A DNA stretch of 50,001 nucleotides from a virus, in the IMG/VR virus record IMGVR_UViG_3300008267_000300, positions 1 to 50,001 of that record; one strand, given 5' to 3'. A program made the translations under genes and the position numbers. Below, piece after piece: positions 15,893 to 25,403 of the stretch (its first letter is position 1; each line of letters begins with the position of its first letter). The notes beneath the pieces are model-generated. The model ran no database searches, had not been told where the DNA came from, and saw only the letters and a list, made by a program, of their open reading frames with translations.

Positions 15893-16657
15893 ATGATCAA
15901 CGAAGTTCGCAATAACGTCATGTTTATATTGAACAAGGATAATAGGGGTTATATCACTCCTATGGAGTTCAATACATATGCTAGACAAGCGCAGTTAGAT
16001 ATATTTCAAAAGTATATGTATGAGTATAGCAACGCTATAATCAAACAGAATTCTCGTTATCATGGTGAGGGGTACTCAAACATTGCTAAAAGACTTTCAG
16101 AAACACTAGATAGATTATCTGAATATCAAACAATGCTATATAATTCAATAAGCGGAATATTAAATGTTCCTTCTGATTGTTATTATGTCGAAAAAATAAT
16201 ATATAATAATAATGTAGAAGTAGATAGGGTTGACCATAGTAAGATTTTAAATCTTATTAACTCAAATTTAACTGCACCTACAGCTGGTTATCCAGCGTAT
16301 ATAATGACATCTGATCCTGCTGTTGGTTCTACTACTGGGTCATTGACAGTTTATCCAAACTCATTGATGAATCCAGTAGTACCACCTGCTCCACCTTCTA
16401 CTACTGCTCCAAGCAATGTTCAGATAAGATATATAAGATATCCTAAAGATCCAGAATGGACTTATAACACTATATCTGGTGGTGAACCAATATTTGATCC
16501 AACAAATGCTCAGTTTCAAGATTTTGAGATACCATACGAGGAGCTACCTAATCTTGTTTCTAAAATATTACAGTATGCTGGTCTATCTATTAGAGAGTCT
16601 GAAGTTGTTCAAGACGCTAAGGCAGAGGAAATTCAAACAGCACAACAAACACAATAA
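15893..16657 (+). CDS. Head-tail connector-type structural protein, 254 aa
   Basis: The N-terminal region INEVRNNVMFILNKDNRGYI is a helix-turn segment that I recognise from proteins of Bacteroidota phages just behind the capsid gene. Residues ~25-85 are helical (TYARQAQLDIFQKYMYEY), followed by a beta region (~90-190) with a Pro-rich loop (NPVVPPAPPSTTAPSN), then a C-terminal helix and a Gln/Thr tail. Helices flanking a beta domain fit a gp10/ring-type connector that binds under the portal. The next gene begins 3 nt downstream. Exact position in the connector stack is inferred. Confidence 0.65.
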   Translation: MINEVRNNVMFILNKDNRGYITPMEFNTYARQAQLDIFQKYMYEYSNAIIKQNSRYHGEGYSNIAKRLSETLDRLSEYQTMLYNSISGILNVPSDCYYVEKIIYNNNVEVDRVDHSKILNLINSNLTAPTAGYPAYIMTSDPAVGSTTGSLTVYPNSLMNPVVPPAPPSTTAPSNVQIRYIRYPKDPEWTYNTISGGEPIFDPTNAQFQDFEIPYEELPNLVSKILQYAGLSIRESEVVQDAKAEEIQTAQQTQ

Positions 16658-16660
16658 CAG

Positions 16661-17569
16661 ATGCCATATATAACTAACTATCAGTACTATACAAATAATG
16701 GAGCTCAACCTCAAGATGCTAACTGGGGTAGCTATCAGTATGTTACACTAAAAGATATAATCAACAACTTTATGTTGATGTATGTAGGTAACGATAAGTT
16801 AGTTAATAATGTTGACATATATAATGTTAGATTTCACGCAAAAAGAGCTATACAAGAGATAAACTATGATGCTCTTAGGAACATTAAAGTTATGGAGCTT
16901 GAACTAGGAGAAGAACTTAAAATGGTGCTTCCTCCAGACTATGTTAACTATGTTCGTATCTCAATGTTAAAGGGTAATGTCCTTATTCCTTTAGTTGAAA
17001 GTAGAAACGCAATTACTGCAACAGCATACATTCAAGACAACAACTTAGATATTGTTTTTGATTCAAACGGTGAGGTTGTTACTGGTACATCAAAGCTAGA
17101 CATACTAAGACAAGATAAGCAGTTATACACTGGTGCTGGACCATATAACGGTTACTATGGATGGTCATTCGAGGGTGACTGGTACTTTGGATATAACATT
17201 GGTGGAAGATTTGGATTAAACACTGAAGATGCGAATCGTAATCCTAGATTCACAATCAACAAAGCAGCTGGTGTAATTGATTTCAGCACTGGTGTTGAGA
17301 ATGGACATATCGTGTTGGAATATATTTCTGATGGGATGGAAAACGGTGATGATGCATTAATCAGCATTAACAAATTAGCAGAAGAATATATATACTCATA
17401 CTTAAAGTGGGCTGTATTAAACAATAAGACAGGCGTTCAAGAGTATATTGTAAGAAGGGCTAGAGACGAGAAGTCTGCTAACCTAAGAAACGCAAAAATT
17501 AGATTAAGCAATATTCATCCGTCTAGACTATTAATGAGTCTTAGAGGTCGTGATAAATGGATTAAATAA
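16661..17569 (+). CDS. Conserved tail/connector structural protein, 302 aa
   Basis: The sequence contains ANWGSYQYVTLKDIINNFML then MYVGNDKLVNNVDIYNVRFH, AKRAIQEINYDALRNIKVME and LPPDYVNYVRISMLKGN, all segments I recognise as strongly conserved in Bacteroidota phage genomes just before the stabilization protein. Middle region ~165-205 is a Gly/Tyr-rich loop. The C-terminus is basic and helical (YIVRRARDEKSANLRNAKIR). Conservation and position suggest a ring or tail hub protein analogous to podovirus tail tubular proteins; no direct evidence of function. Confidence 0.65.
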   Translation: MPYITNYQYYTNNGAQPQDANWGSYQYVTLKDIINNFMLMYVGNDKLVNNVDIYNVRFHAKRAIQEINYDALRNIKVMELELGEELKMVLPPDYVNYVRISMLKGNVLIPLVESRNAITATAYIQDNNLDIVFDSNGEVVTGTSKLDILRQDKQLYTGAGPYNGYYGWSFEGDWYFGYNIGGRFGLNTEDANRNPRFTINKAAGVIDFSTGVENGHIVLEYISDGMENGDDALISINKLAEEYIYSYLKWAVLNNKTGVQEYIVRRARDEKSANLRNAKIRLSNIHPSRLLMSLRGRDKWIK

Positions 17570-17571
17570 TT

Positions 17572-20500
17572 ATGGCTGATATTAGAAGAACATTTCAAAA
17601 AGGAGTCATGAATCAAGACCTCGATGAGAGGTTATTGCCTAATGGTTCTTATATATCAGCAGAAAACGTAACTGTAAATAGTTACGCATCTGGTGATGTT
17701 GGTGCTATTCAGAATGCATATGGAAACTCATTAAAGGGAGATATCTCTTTAGCTACAAATATTCAAACAATAACAAATCCTATTGTTATTGGTGCTGTTG
17801 CATACGAGCCAAAAGGATTAATATACTGGCTTGTAACAACTGATCAATTTGATGGTGTTTTTGAGTATAATATTCAGAGTGGACAAACAACTAGAGTATT
17901 GCAATGTTCTAAGCCAAATCCAGGAAGTCCTCTTAACTTTAACTCTAACTACATTGTTACTGGAATAAATTATTTAGAGAGTCAAGACGGAAACAATTAT
18001 TTATTTTGGACAGATAATTATAATGCTCCAAGAAGAATAAACATAAATAGATGCAAGGGATATACCGCTGATGATACGTCAATTGCTGATGATATTAGCG
18101 TTATAATGGCTCCTCCGCTAAATGCGCCATACATTTCTTTGTCACAAAATAATAACCCAGACTCCACTAACTTAAAAGAAAAGTTTGTATACTTTAGCTA
18201 TAGATACAAGTACATTGACAACGAGTACAGCTCAATGTCTCCATTTTCTGGTGTTGGATTTGAGGCTGGTGCTTTTGCTATTGATTATGAGACAGGTGAC
18301 AACACAGGAATGATCAATCAGAAAAACTTAATAGACATTCACTTTGAAACTGGAAATGAATTTGTAAAAGAGATACAACTTTTAGTTAGAGATACTAGAA
18401 GTTTAAACGTAATGGTAATTGATAGTTTTGATAAAAGTAAACTATCTATTCAAGACAATACTACATATTCATTTACATTTAGAAATAATAAGATATACAC
18501 CACACTATCAAACGAACAGGTAACTAGATTGTTTGACAATGTTCCATTAAAGGCATTAGGACAAGATATTATTGGCAACAGGTTAATTTATGGTAACTAC
18601 TTGCAGTTTAGAAACATAACTAACGAAAATGAAGTAGACATAAACATAAATTTTAAAGTAAGTTATGTATCTGATCCAATATCTGGAAACAAACCGAAAA
18701 GATCATTTAGAAGTGATAGAGACTACGAGGTAGGAATTGTGTATACAGATGAGTATGGTAGGATGACAACAGTGCTTACTCCTGCATTGAGTAATGCATC
18801 AAATATACTTAGTAATACTGTATATATACCTTCATCATCATCCGACAAAGCAAACAGCTTACAGGTAGAGATAAATAATGAACCTCCGTCATGGGCTACA
18901 AACTATAGACTTGTTCTAAAACAAAACAGACAAGAATACTACAACATATTTCCAAGACTGTATGAATCTGTTGGATTATTTAGATACTTTTTGATTAATG
19001 AGTCAGACAGAGATAAGTTCGCAGTTGGTGACTATATAATAGTAAAAAGAGGTGGAAATGGAGTTACATACTCAAATAAACAATTTAAAATATTAGAGAT
19101 TGATCTTAAAGGTCCAAATGCTATAGGAAATTCAATTGCAGGATTGTACTTTAAAATAAAGATAGATTCTTCAGATGTTCCAATTTTACCTGTAGTTGCA
19201 AATAATATAACATATCAATATTCAAGTAAAGGAACAAACAAAACAAATTATAGTGGAGCATTTTGTTTTGTTGGTCTTCAAAGAAATTCAGTACCAGTAT
19301 TAGTTAGTAATAATAATTTACTTATAAACTCATACACATCTGATCCAACATTTTACGGAGCAAATTCCTCATCATCTACTGCGTTAAAGACAATAACTAC
19401 ATTGCCATTTACCGATGGATCTCCAACACAACCTCAAGTACCAGCATCATTATTTAGTGGAAGATACTTTGGTCAAAAAGATTTAAGATATACAATAGAA
19501 ATACAATCCAACAATACATTTAGATATACTGTAAATGTAAATGGATCAGGAGGATGGATTGCTCAAAACATACCAATAATACCTAATAAGGTATACTCAC
19601 TAAAGTTACAGCCTGGAATAAATTCATTGCTTGCATGGAACAATACAAATGCTACAAATACTGCATTTTTTATTGTCTTTGACTCATTAAATTTTTCAGT
19701 AGGAGACAAGTGGAAGGTGAGTTGTAGATCTTTAAATGGAGGAAATTACTGGTCTCCAACAACAACAAATCAGTTTAATGGTTTACTAAATAATCAAGCC
19801 AATCAAAATGGTGGATTTGCTATAGTTACAGGGAATTTTAAAGATCCAATATATGATGGAGCAACTATAAGAATAAATATAGTTGAAGATTCTCAAAATC
19901 AAAATTCATCAACACCAATAACTAATACGTATACAGCTACAAGTACATATAAAAATATAGAGGAGTGGTTTATTGAATCTGGAGCTTATAGTACATTTGT
20001 TCAAAGAAATCAAAATGGTCAAAATATTGGAGCCAATGGTGTATGGTTTAGAAATGTTAAAGTATCTCCTAGTGGTCAAATAGTTACTATTAATTATCCT
20101 CTTGATGGTAACACTACAAATTCATGCATTGATGATAAAACATCAAATGCTATAGCAATGATATTACGTGGATATGGAAATAATAATGGATGTGTACAGA
20201 ATATAGTAAGGGCATACTTTCAGATAGATTATATAGATCCAGAAAAAGCTCCAATACTAGAGACTGTTCCGTTAGATGCTGAAACAGAAATATTTCATGA
20301 ACTATCAAGAACTTATCCAATTAAAAATGGAAAACATATATCAAGATGGTTTTTCACTGGAAAGTCAAATGGTTCAGCTGGAAGTACTAGATTAAATCAA
20401 TCAACTAAAGAGTGGCCTCATTATTTTAGCGTAGGAGATACCGTATACATAAATACTAATGGTGTATCGCCTACTACAGCACATACTATAACTGGTATAA

Positions 20501-21624
20501 TAAATAGATATTCTATAGATGTTTTTCCGTCTATACCTATACTTCCGCCTTCTGGAGGATCAGTTTCATATACAACATACGAACAAGATCAAACATCAGT
20601 AACAAATGGTGCTAAAATACAAATAAACTATCCGAACTATCCAAATGGTGACTACAACTCATTCACTTATAGTGGTGGTTTAGAAACATATAGAATAAAA
20701 GACTCTTTTAATGCTCCAGTAATGAAGTATAGTCCAAGAGTTACAACAGTTATAGAGGATTACGAGCAGGAATATAAGTTTGCTTCTTTAACGTATAGCG
20801 GAGTTTTTCAAGGTTCAACATCATTAAATAGATTAAATGAGTTTAACCTGTCTTTAGCTAATTTTAAGAATCTAGACATGAGATATGGCAGTGTTCAAAA
20901 GCTCAAGGCTAGAGATACGGATTTATTAGTTTTACATCAAGACAAGATAACTTCAGTTCTTTATGGTAAGAATTTACTTTATGATGCTGTTGGTGGAAGT
21001 CAGATAGCATCAATACCAGAGGTTTTAGGTAATCAGATAGCATATCCAGGTGAGTTTGGTATCAGTGATAATCCTGAAAGTTTCGCTACGTGGAGCGATG
21101 TGTGTTACTTTGCAGATGAAAAAAGAGGTTCCGTAATTAAATTAATAGGAAATGAAGTTATTCCTATATCTACACAAGGAATGGGATCATTTTGGATTGA
21201 CACAATGAGAGTTAATCCTACCAACTTTAAGTTTGGTGGGTTTGATCCATACAATGGTACATATGTAATTAGTGTATCAAACAGACAAAAACAAAACTGT
21301 CAGTTAGATATAAGTCCATCAATAAAAAGTGTTACATCAAGCCCATCTAATGGACCAGCATTTATGTTTGCAGTAAATACGCTATCTCCATCATGGACAA
21401 TATCTATAGTTGATAATGGATTTGGAACTAGCTGGGTTAGCTGTCAAACATTAAACGGTTCATATTCTCAATTTGTATATGCTTCTTATGCTGTTAATGT
21501 TTCTGGAGCACCTAGAAGTGTTGTATTTAGAGTTACTTATTGCGGTACTTTATTTAAAGATTTTATTTTAACACAAGGCGTTTTTAATTCTCCAACACTT
21601 GTAATTCCAATGGTAAACGGATAA
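17572..21624 (+). CDS. Tail stabilization / muzzle-type protein with BACON-like C-terminal domain
   Basis: 1350 residues. The N-terminus (MADIRRTFQKGVMNQDLDER, then LLPNGSYISAENVTV, GDVGAIQNAYGN) is the hallmark of the 'stabilization protein' family of Bacteroidota podoviruses, including crAss-like phages ('KGxMNxDLDERLVPNGxYxDALN'). The body is a long series of beta domains; ~1130-1230 returns to conserved core segments such as YGSVQKLKARDTDLLVLHQD and NPESFATWSDVCYFADEKRG. The final ~85 residues (~1253-1336) look like a BACON immunoglobulin-type domain: W in SPSWTISI, W in TSWVSC, RSVVFRVTY and a closing ILTQG. It probably plugs or caps the tail channel. The next gene starts 3 nt downstream. 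Confidence 0.8.
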   Translation: MADIRRTFQKGVMNQDLDERLLPNGSYISAENVTVNSYASGDVGAIQNAYGNSLKGDISLATNIQTITNPIVIGAVAYEPKGLIYWLVTTDQFDGVFEYNIQSGQTTRVLQCSKPNPGSPLNFNSNYIVTGINYLESQDGNNYLFWTDNYNAPRRININRCKGYTADDTSIADDISVIMAPPLNAPYISLSQNNNPDSTNLKEKFVYFSYRYKYIDNEYSSMSPFSGVGFEAGAFAIDYETGDNTGMINQKNLIDIHFETGNEFVKEIQLLVRDTRSLNVMVIDSFDKSKLSIQDNTTYSFTFRNNKIYTTLSNEQVTRLFDNVPLKALGQDIIGNRLIYGNYLQFRNITNENEVDININFKVSYVSDPISGNKPKRSFRSDRDYEVGIVYTDEYGRMTTVLTPALSNASNILSNTVYIPSSSSDKANSLQVEINNEPPSWATNYRLVLKQNRQEYYNIFPRLYESVGLFRYFLINESDRDKFAVGDYIIVKRGGNGVTYSNKQFKILEIDLKGPNAIGNSIAGLYFKIKIDSSDVPILPVVANNITYQYSSKGTNKTNYSGAFCFVGLQRNSVPVLVSNNNLLINSYTSDPTFYGANSSSSTALKTITTLPFTDGSPTQPQVPASLFSGRYFGQKDLRYTIEIQSNNTFRYTVNVNGSGGWIAQNIPIIPNKVYSLKLQPGINSLLAWNNTNATNTAFFIVFDSLNFSVGDKWKVSCRSLNGGNYWSPTTTNQFNGLLNNQANQNGGFAIVTGNFKDPIYDGATIRINIVEDSQNQNSSTPITNTYTATSTYKNIEEWFIESGAYSTFVQRNQNGQNIGANGVWFRNVKVSPSGQIVTINYPLDGNTTNSCIDDKTSNAIAMILRGYGNNNGCVQNIVRAYFQIDYIDPEKAPILETVPLDAETEIFHELSRTYPIKNGKHISRWFFTGKSNGSAGSTRLNQSTKEWPHYFSVGDTVYINTNGVSPTTAHTITGIINRYSIDVFPSIPILPPSGGSVSYTTYEQDQTSVTNGAKIQINYPNYPNGDYNSFTYSGGLETYRIKDSFNAPVMKYSPRVTTVIEDYEQEYKFASLTYSGVFQGSTSLNRLNEFNLSLANFKNLDMRYGSVQKLKARDTDLLVLHQDKITSVLYGKNLLYDAVGGSQIASIPEVLGNQIAYPGEFGISDNPESFATWSDVCYFADEKRGSVIKLIGNEVIPISTQGMGSFWIDTMRVNPTNFKFGGFDPYNGTYVISVSNRQKQNCQLDISPSIKSVTSSPSNGPAFMFAVNTLSPSWTISIVDNGFGTSWVSCQTLNGSYSQFVYASYAVNVSGAPRSVVFRVTYCGTLFKDFILTQGVFNSPTLVIPMVNG

Positions 21625-21627
21625 ATT

Positions 21628-24471
21628 ATGATGACAAAACAATCTTTTGAGTATACTGGTAGTAATGTCTATGACATAGACAATGTTGTTATTAGTAATA
21701 ATAATATCGCTGTATTTGATCAATTAACTGGAATAGGTGGGATTGGATATATGCCGTACAATGGATCTACTGTAGTTATTAAGGCAGGAGATAACACTGG
21801 TTCATTTCAAGAATTAGCACCAACATTAAATAATAAGCTTTATTATTATGTTTCTGATGTTTTATATGGACCAAATGATAGCAATATAATAAGAGCAGAC
21901 TCTACTGAAATTCCAGTTATATATTCATCTGGAGAGTTTACTGGTACTTTTGTGTTTAATAATCCAAATGATTTTCCATATTTATATTTATTTTGGGATT
22001 ATAATGATACTATTGACGGATCTACAAACATATCATACATTGGCGTTACAGATGAAAGGATTATTAATTGGACTATTGGAACTGGTATTGGTGTCGCTGG
22101 CATTAATTATAATTCCGTTGACACTCCAACGAGATTTCAAGTAAATTGGAATGGATCTATAGTTGCAGACTCTGGATATGTAGGACTTAATAGTTTGACA
22201 AATTACAATGACTTAATTGCTGCTGGAGTAGATCCAGAAGATATTAACTTGGTATTTCCGTATGATGGACTAGTAAATAATGGCAATAGTGCTCTTAGAT
22301 TCAAGAAGACAAATGCTTCAGTAGATACTGCTGAAATTTTAGTTTCATCTCCAATATCAACATCAACATGGATTATAAATAAAGTTGATCCATATCTTAC
22401 TCCTTTTTATATTGACATAACAGATGGTGATCTTACAAATGTTTGTTCTCAGTGTCCAACAACACTTTATTATCATGATGGATTTAATTTAACACCTCAA
22501 GCAGGAGATATTATATATATCGATATAATTGGGTCAACTGCTTATAATGGAAACAATGCGTACCACATGGTAGATATTACTACGTGTACTGTTCCAAGTC
22601 CAACAAACAAGTCATATGTTTTGGTAGATGAAAATGGATCCGTAAGATCAATAGATACTTGTAACTGCGGTAATACAGCTGTGCCTATAATAACTCAAGG
22701 AGACATATATATTACTGTAAATGAACAGATAAATATACCGCTATCAAGCTTAGGAGATCCAACAGAATTTAATTTAGTTGGAACATGTTTTAATTATATA
22801 TTAAACGGAGGTACAAAATCTAGTTTATTTAGCTATATTGATTGCAATAGTAATCAAAGATATTCAAGTGTTAGCTCAGATATACAAAGATCAATATGTG
22901 CATCAAGTATACCTATAGTTATATCTGGTGATGGATCGTTTGAAAACAATGGACCATGTGATGAATATTTAATTAATCCAGGAATGTCTTTAGATTCAAG
23001 CGGAACGCTTAACGGAATTGTTCCAGAGATTAAAAACTTTTCATTTTCAGTAACTGCTACTAATTGCTTTGGTACATCTCTTCCAGTTGATATAAATGTA
23101 TTTGTATCTGAGGCAGGACTAATACCATTTTCTGTTGATATAGAGCAGTATAAGGAGACGTCTTTAGATTGTTGTAGTATAACTCCATCTTTTTCTATAT
23201 TATACTCAGACGGAAGCAATAATGTTCCTACACTAAGGAATAGAATATACAGAGATCAGAACGCTGAAGAATACTTTAATGGAGGTAACTTCTGGTACTT
23301 TATAGATAAGTCTGACTACGTTATTAGGATAGATAATGATGGATATGTTGTTGACTACTCAGTATGTGCTGGTAGTACGACAACTACTAGTACAACAAGT
23401 ACTACGACAATACCAGTTGTTGGTTTATACTACCATGCTGTATCTTGCATTGACAACAGCACTACAGCTATATTGTTAGACATAACAAGTGCTGCAATAT
23501 CAAGTGGTGACATAATAAAAACTCAAGATGGTAATTGTTGGGAAATAGACTCGATATCTCCTGGTGGATTCCCATACTTTTATATGGAGAATCCTGTAGT
23601 TATATATGCTGACTGCACAACATGCACTGGTACAACTACTACTACCACTAGTACAACTACTACTACACTGCCTCCAATAGCTAGTTTCAATATGGATGAT
23701 ATGACTTCATTTAATAGTGACTATGTTGCTTGTTATATGGGATCAGCTATATCTACTTACTATTTCTTTGGGTTGTACTCAATGCCTCTTATTGGAGATA
23801 TAGTGTATAAAGATGCTTTATGTACAATACCATTTGATGGTCAGTTTTATTGGTATTATGCCACAGATAGTTTATATAATTACGCCATACAGATAGCAAA
23901 TACAGGACAGGTATTACATGTAAATCCTTGTAGCATTGTTACAACTACTACTACTACAACCACAATACCAACTTACTACTACGATGCAGAAATATGCAGC
24001 AATCCTGGAACGACATACCTAATTAAAGATACAAATTTAGTTGAGTTTGATCCTGGAACAATTGTTAAGTGTGACGATGGTATTTGTTATGAGATATTAT
24101 CATCAGCAACTCCAGGAACTCCAGATGCCAACATATTATTTTTGTTTGATAATTGTTCAAGTTGCGTTGGTACAACTACTACCACTAGTACAACTACTAG
24201 TACAACTACCACTACTACTACAACAACTAGTACAACCACAACTAGGCCAATATTTGCATCACTAATGAATTTTGGATCATCTTCTGAGGTTTGCTCTTCA
24301 CCAGTTGTAACGTTCTATATTGACGGACCAATTGGAATTCCAGGAAACAACATATATGATAGTATATTTACTACTGATCTTGCTCCAGTAAATTTTTATA
24401 AATTAGCAACTGGAAGCATTGCTTACGAGTGGGATGGAATTGAATGGACTGGAACTAGTAAAAATTGTTAA
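21628..24471 (+). CDS. Large modular tail adhesin with four Thr-rich linkers
   Basis: 947 residues. The N-terminal ~560 residues are beta domains (possible attachment to the tail). From ~residue 583 the protein alternates compact Cys-containing modules with Thr/Ser linkers at ~583-596, 668-682, 771-781 and 848-873. Two module types alternate: type A (YY---C---TT, GDIIKTQDGNCWEI, then a final C--C; ~597-667 and 782-847) and type B (G--VYKDALCTIPFDGQFYW type; ~683-770 and 874-947, with a related copy before the first linker). Thr linkers of this kind resemble mucin-like O-glycosylated stalks. It is probably a receptor-binding fibre. TAATG overlap with a glycosyltransferase-like gene suggests joint expression. 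Confidence 0.75.
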   Translation: MMTKQSFEYTGSNVYDIDNVVISNNNIAVFDQLTGIGGIGYMPYNGSTVVIKAGDNTGSFQELAPTLNNKLYYYVSDVLYGPNDSNIIRADSTEIPVIYSSGEFTGTFVFNNPNDFPYLYLFWDYNDTIDGSTNISYIGVTDERIINWTIGTGIGVAGINYNSVDTPTRFQVNWNGSIVADSGYVGLNSLTNYNDLIAAGVDPEDINLVFPYDGLVNNGNSALRFKKTNASVDTAEILVSSPISTSTWIINKVDPYLTPFYIDITDGDLTNVCSQCPTTLYYHDGFNLTPQAGDIIYIDIIGSTAYNGNNAYHMVDITTCTVPSPTNKSYVLVDENGSVRSIDTCNCGNTAVPIITQGDIYITVNEQINIPLSSLGDPTEFNLVGTCFNYILNGGTKSSLFSYIDCNSNQRYSSVSSDIQRSICASSIPIVISGDGSFENNGPCDEYLINPGMSLDSSGTLNGIVPEIKNFSFSVTATNCFGTSLPVDINVFVSEAGLIPFSVDIEQYKETSLDCCSITPSFSILYSDGSNNVPTLRNRIYRDQNAEEYFNGGNFWYFIDKSDYVIRIDNDGYVVDYSVCAGSTTTTSTTSTTTIPVVGLYYHAVSCIDNSTTAILLDITSAAISSGDIIKTQDGNCWEIDSISPGGFPYFYMENPVVIYADCTTCTGTTTTTTSTTTTTLPPIASFNMDDMTSFNSDYVACYMGSAISTYYFFGLYSMPLIGDIVYKDALCTIPFDGQFYWYYATDSLYNYAIQIANTGQVLHVNPCSIVTTTTTTTTIPTYYYDAEICSNPGTTYLIKDTNLVEFDPGTIVKCDDGICYEILSSATPGTPDANILFLFDNCSSCVGTTTTTSTTTSTTTTTTTTTSTTTTRPIFASLMNFGSSSEVCSSPVVTFYIDGPIGIPGNNIYDSIFTTDLAPVNFYKLATGSIAYEWDGIEWTGTSKNC
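23371..23412 (+). repeat. ACT/ACA-rich Thr linker repeat 1
   Basis: In-frame low-complexity tract of ACN/AGT codons encoding STTTTSTTSTTT. It separates the first type-B module from the first type-A module of the adhesin. Synonymous codons (ACG, ACA, ACT) are mixed. Confidence 0.8.
23630..23671 (+). repeat. ACT/ACA-rich Thr linker repeat 2
   Basis: Tract built from the word ACAACTACTACTACCACTAG and a partial second copy, encoding a Thr-rich linker with one Ser and ending in LPP. Shares the ACAACTACTA word with repeats 3 and 4. Confidence 0.8.
23938..23969 (+). repeat. ACT/ACA-rich Thr linker repeat 3
   Basis: The shortest tract: eight threonines followed by Ile-Pro. It separates a type-B from a type-A module. 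Confidence 0.8.
24170..24246 (+). repeat. ACT/ACA-rich Thr linker repeat 4 (longest)
   Basis: 77 bp of ACAACTACT and ACTAGTACA words, encoding about 25 Thr/Ser residues. The ACTAGTACAACTAC word recurs several times, giving an imperfect 9-15 bp minisatellite pattern that could change length by slippage or recombination while keeping the frame in steps of three. Confidence 0.8.
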
Positions 24472-25385
24472 TGAATAAAATTAAATTTTTATCAGCTCAA
24501 CCAGCTATAGATTATTACGCTTGGCAAATTGAGGTGCAAATTATTAACCTCATGTTGACTGGATATGATCCAGAACAAATTAATGTTGTTGCAGGATATC
24601 AGGAAAATATACCAGAGTGTTGGTTAAAGTTACAGAAAGTTCACTCAAGAGTTAACTTTTTCTTTTACGAGGACACTCTTGGTGAATGCAAATATCTTCC
24701 TGCAATACAGGCACACATACTAAAGAAACACTTCAAAGAAAACCCAGATAATACACCGTACTTTTTTGTTGATGCTGACTTCATATTTACTAGACATCTA
24801 GATTTTACACCGTACTTAAATGATGACAAGTGGTATTTCTCAGATACTATCTCATACATAGGTCATGACTATATAGTTAGCAAGGGAGAAGAGGTCTTAT
24901 ATGCCATGTGTGACGTTGTTGGAATATCTAAAGAACTTGTCAAGTCAAACCAAGAGAATAGTGGTGGAGCTCAGAAGCTAATGAAGAACTTGAATCATGA
25001 GTATTGGGAGATGGTTGAGAAGTACTCTTTTGAGCTGTATGATGTTATGATGCAGCTACAACACGTTAGAAATGACGGAAGTAATCATGGTATACAGGCA
25101 TGGACAGCAAGCATGTGGGCCGAGCTGTGGACAGCTTGGAAGTTAGGCATAGAGGTTGTTGTTCCAAAAGAGTTTGACTTCTGTTGGGCTACCTGTAACA
25201 TTAAAAGATGGGACGAAGTATTTTTCTTTCATAATGCAGGTGTTATGTCAGATAAAGATGGAATGTTTCACAAGGCAAAATATATGGACAAATACCCATT
25301 TAATTTTAATGAAATAGTATCGGGTCATAAGTGTTCATACAACTACTATAAGCTATTAAAATCAATAGACAGCTGTTTGGTTTAA
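24471..25385 (+). CDS. Glycosyltransferase-like protein (DxD, GT-A type candidate)
   Basis: Start taken as ATG 24471, overlapping the adhesin stop (TAATG); an in-frame TTG at 24465 is not needed. 304 residues. PYFFVDADFIFTRHLDF places a DxD-type motif at D101-D103 after a hydrophobic strand, as in GT-A nucleotide-sugar transferases. NSGGAQKLMKN (~163-173) resembles the GGAQ motif of protein O-glycosyl/arabinosyltransferase-like families. Late conserved histidines (FFFHNAGV) fit a metal or phosphate site. No membrane segment. Direct coupling to a Thr-rich fibre makes glycosylation of that fibre, or of other virion proteins, a reasonable hypothesis. Substrate is unknown. Confidence 0.6.
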   Translation: MNKIKFLSAQPAIDYYAWQIEVQIINLMLTGYDPEQINVVAGYQENIPECWLKLQKVHSRVNFFFYEDTLGECKYLPAIQAHILKKHFKENPDNTPYFFVDADFIFTRHLDFTPYLNDDKWYFSDTISYIGHDYIVSKGEEVLYAMCDVVGISKELVKSNQENSGGAQKLMKNLNHEYWEMVEKYSFELYDVMMQLQHVRNDGSNHGIQAWTASMWAELWTAWKLGIEVVVPKEFDFCWATCNIKRWDEVFFFHNAGVMSDKDGMFHKAKYMDKYPFNFNEIVSGHKCSYNYYKLLKSIDSCLV

Positions 25386-25391
25386 TTTCAT

Positions 25392-25399
25392 TAAATTTG
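25392..25399 (+). promoter_or_regulatory. Bacteroidota-type -7 promoter element (TAAATTTG)
   Basis: TAAATTTG in the 18-nt gap between two genes, ending 4 nt before the ATG. A transcript from here would have essentially no leader. Confidence 0.55.
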
Positions 25400-25403
25400 T
25401 ACT

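Noticed and set aside
23371-24246. Possible CRISPR array
   Set aside because: The repeats are in-frame Thr codon tracts of unequal length with coding modules between them, not equal direct repeats with spacers.
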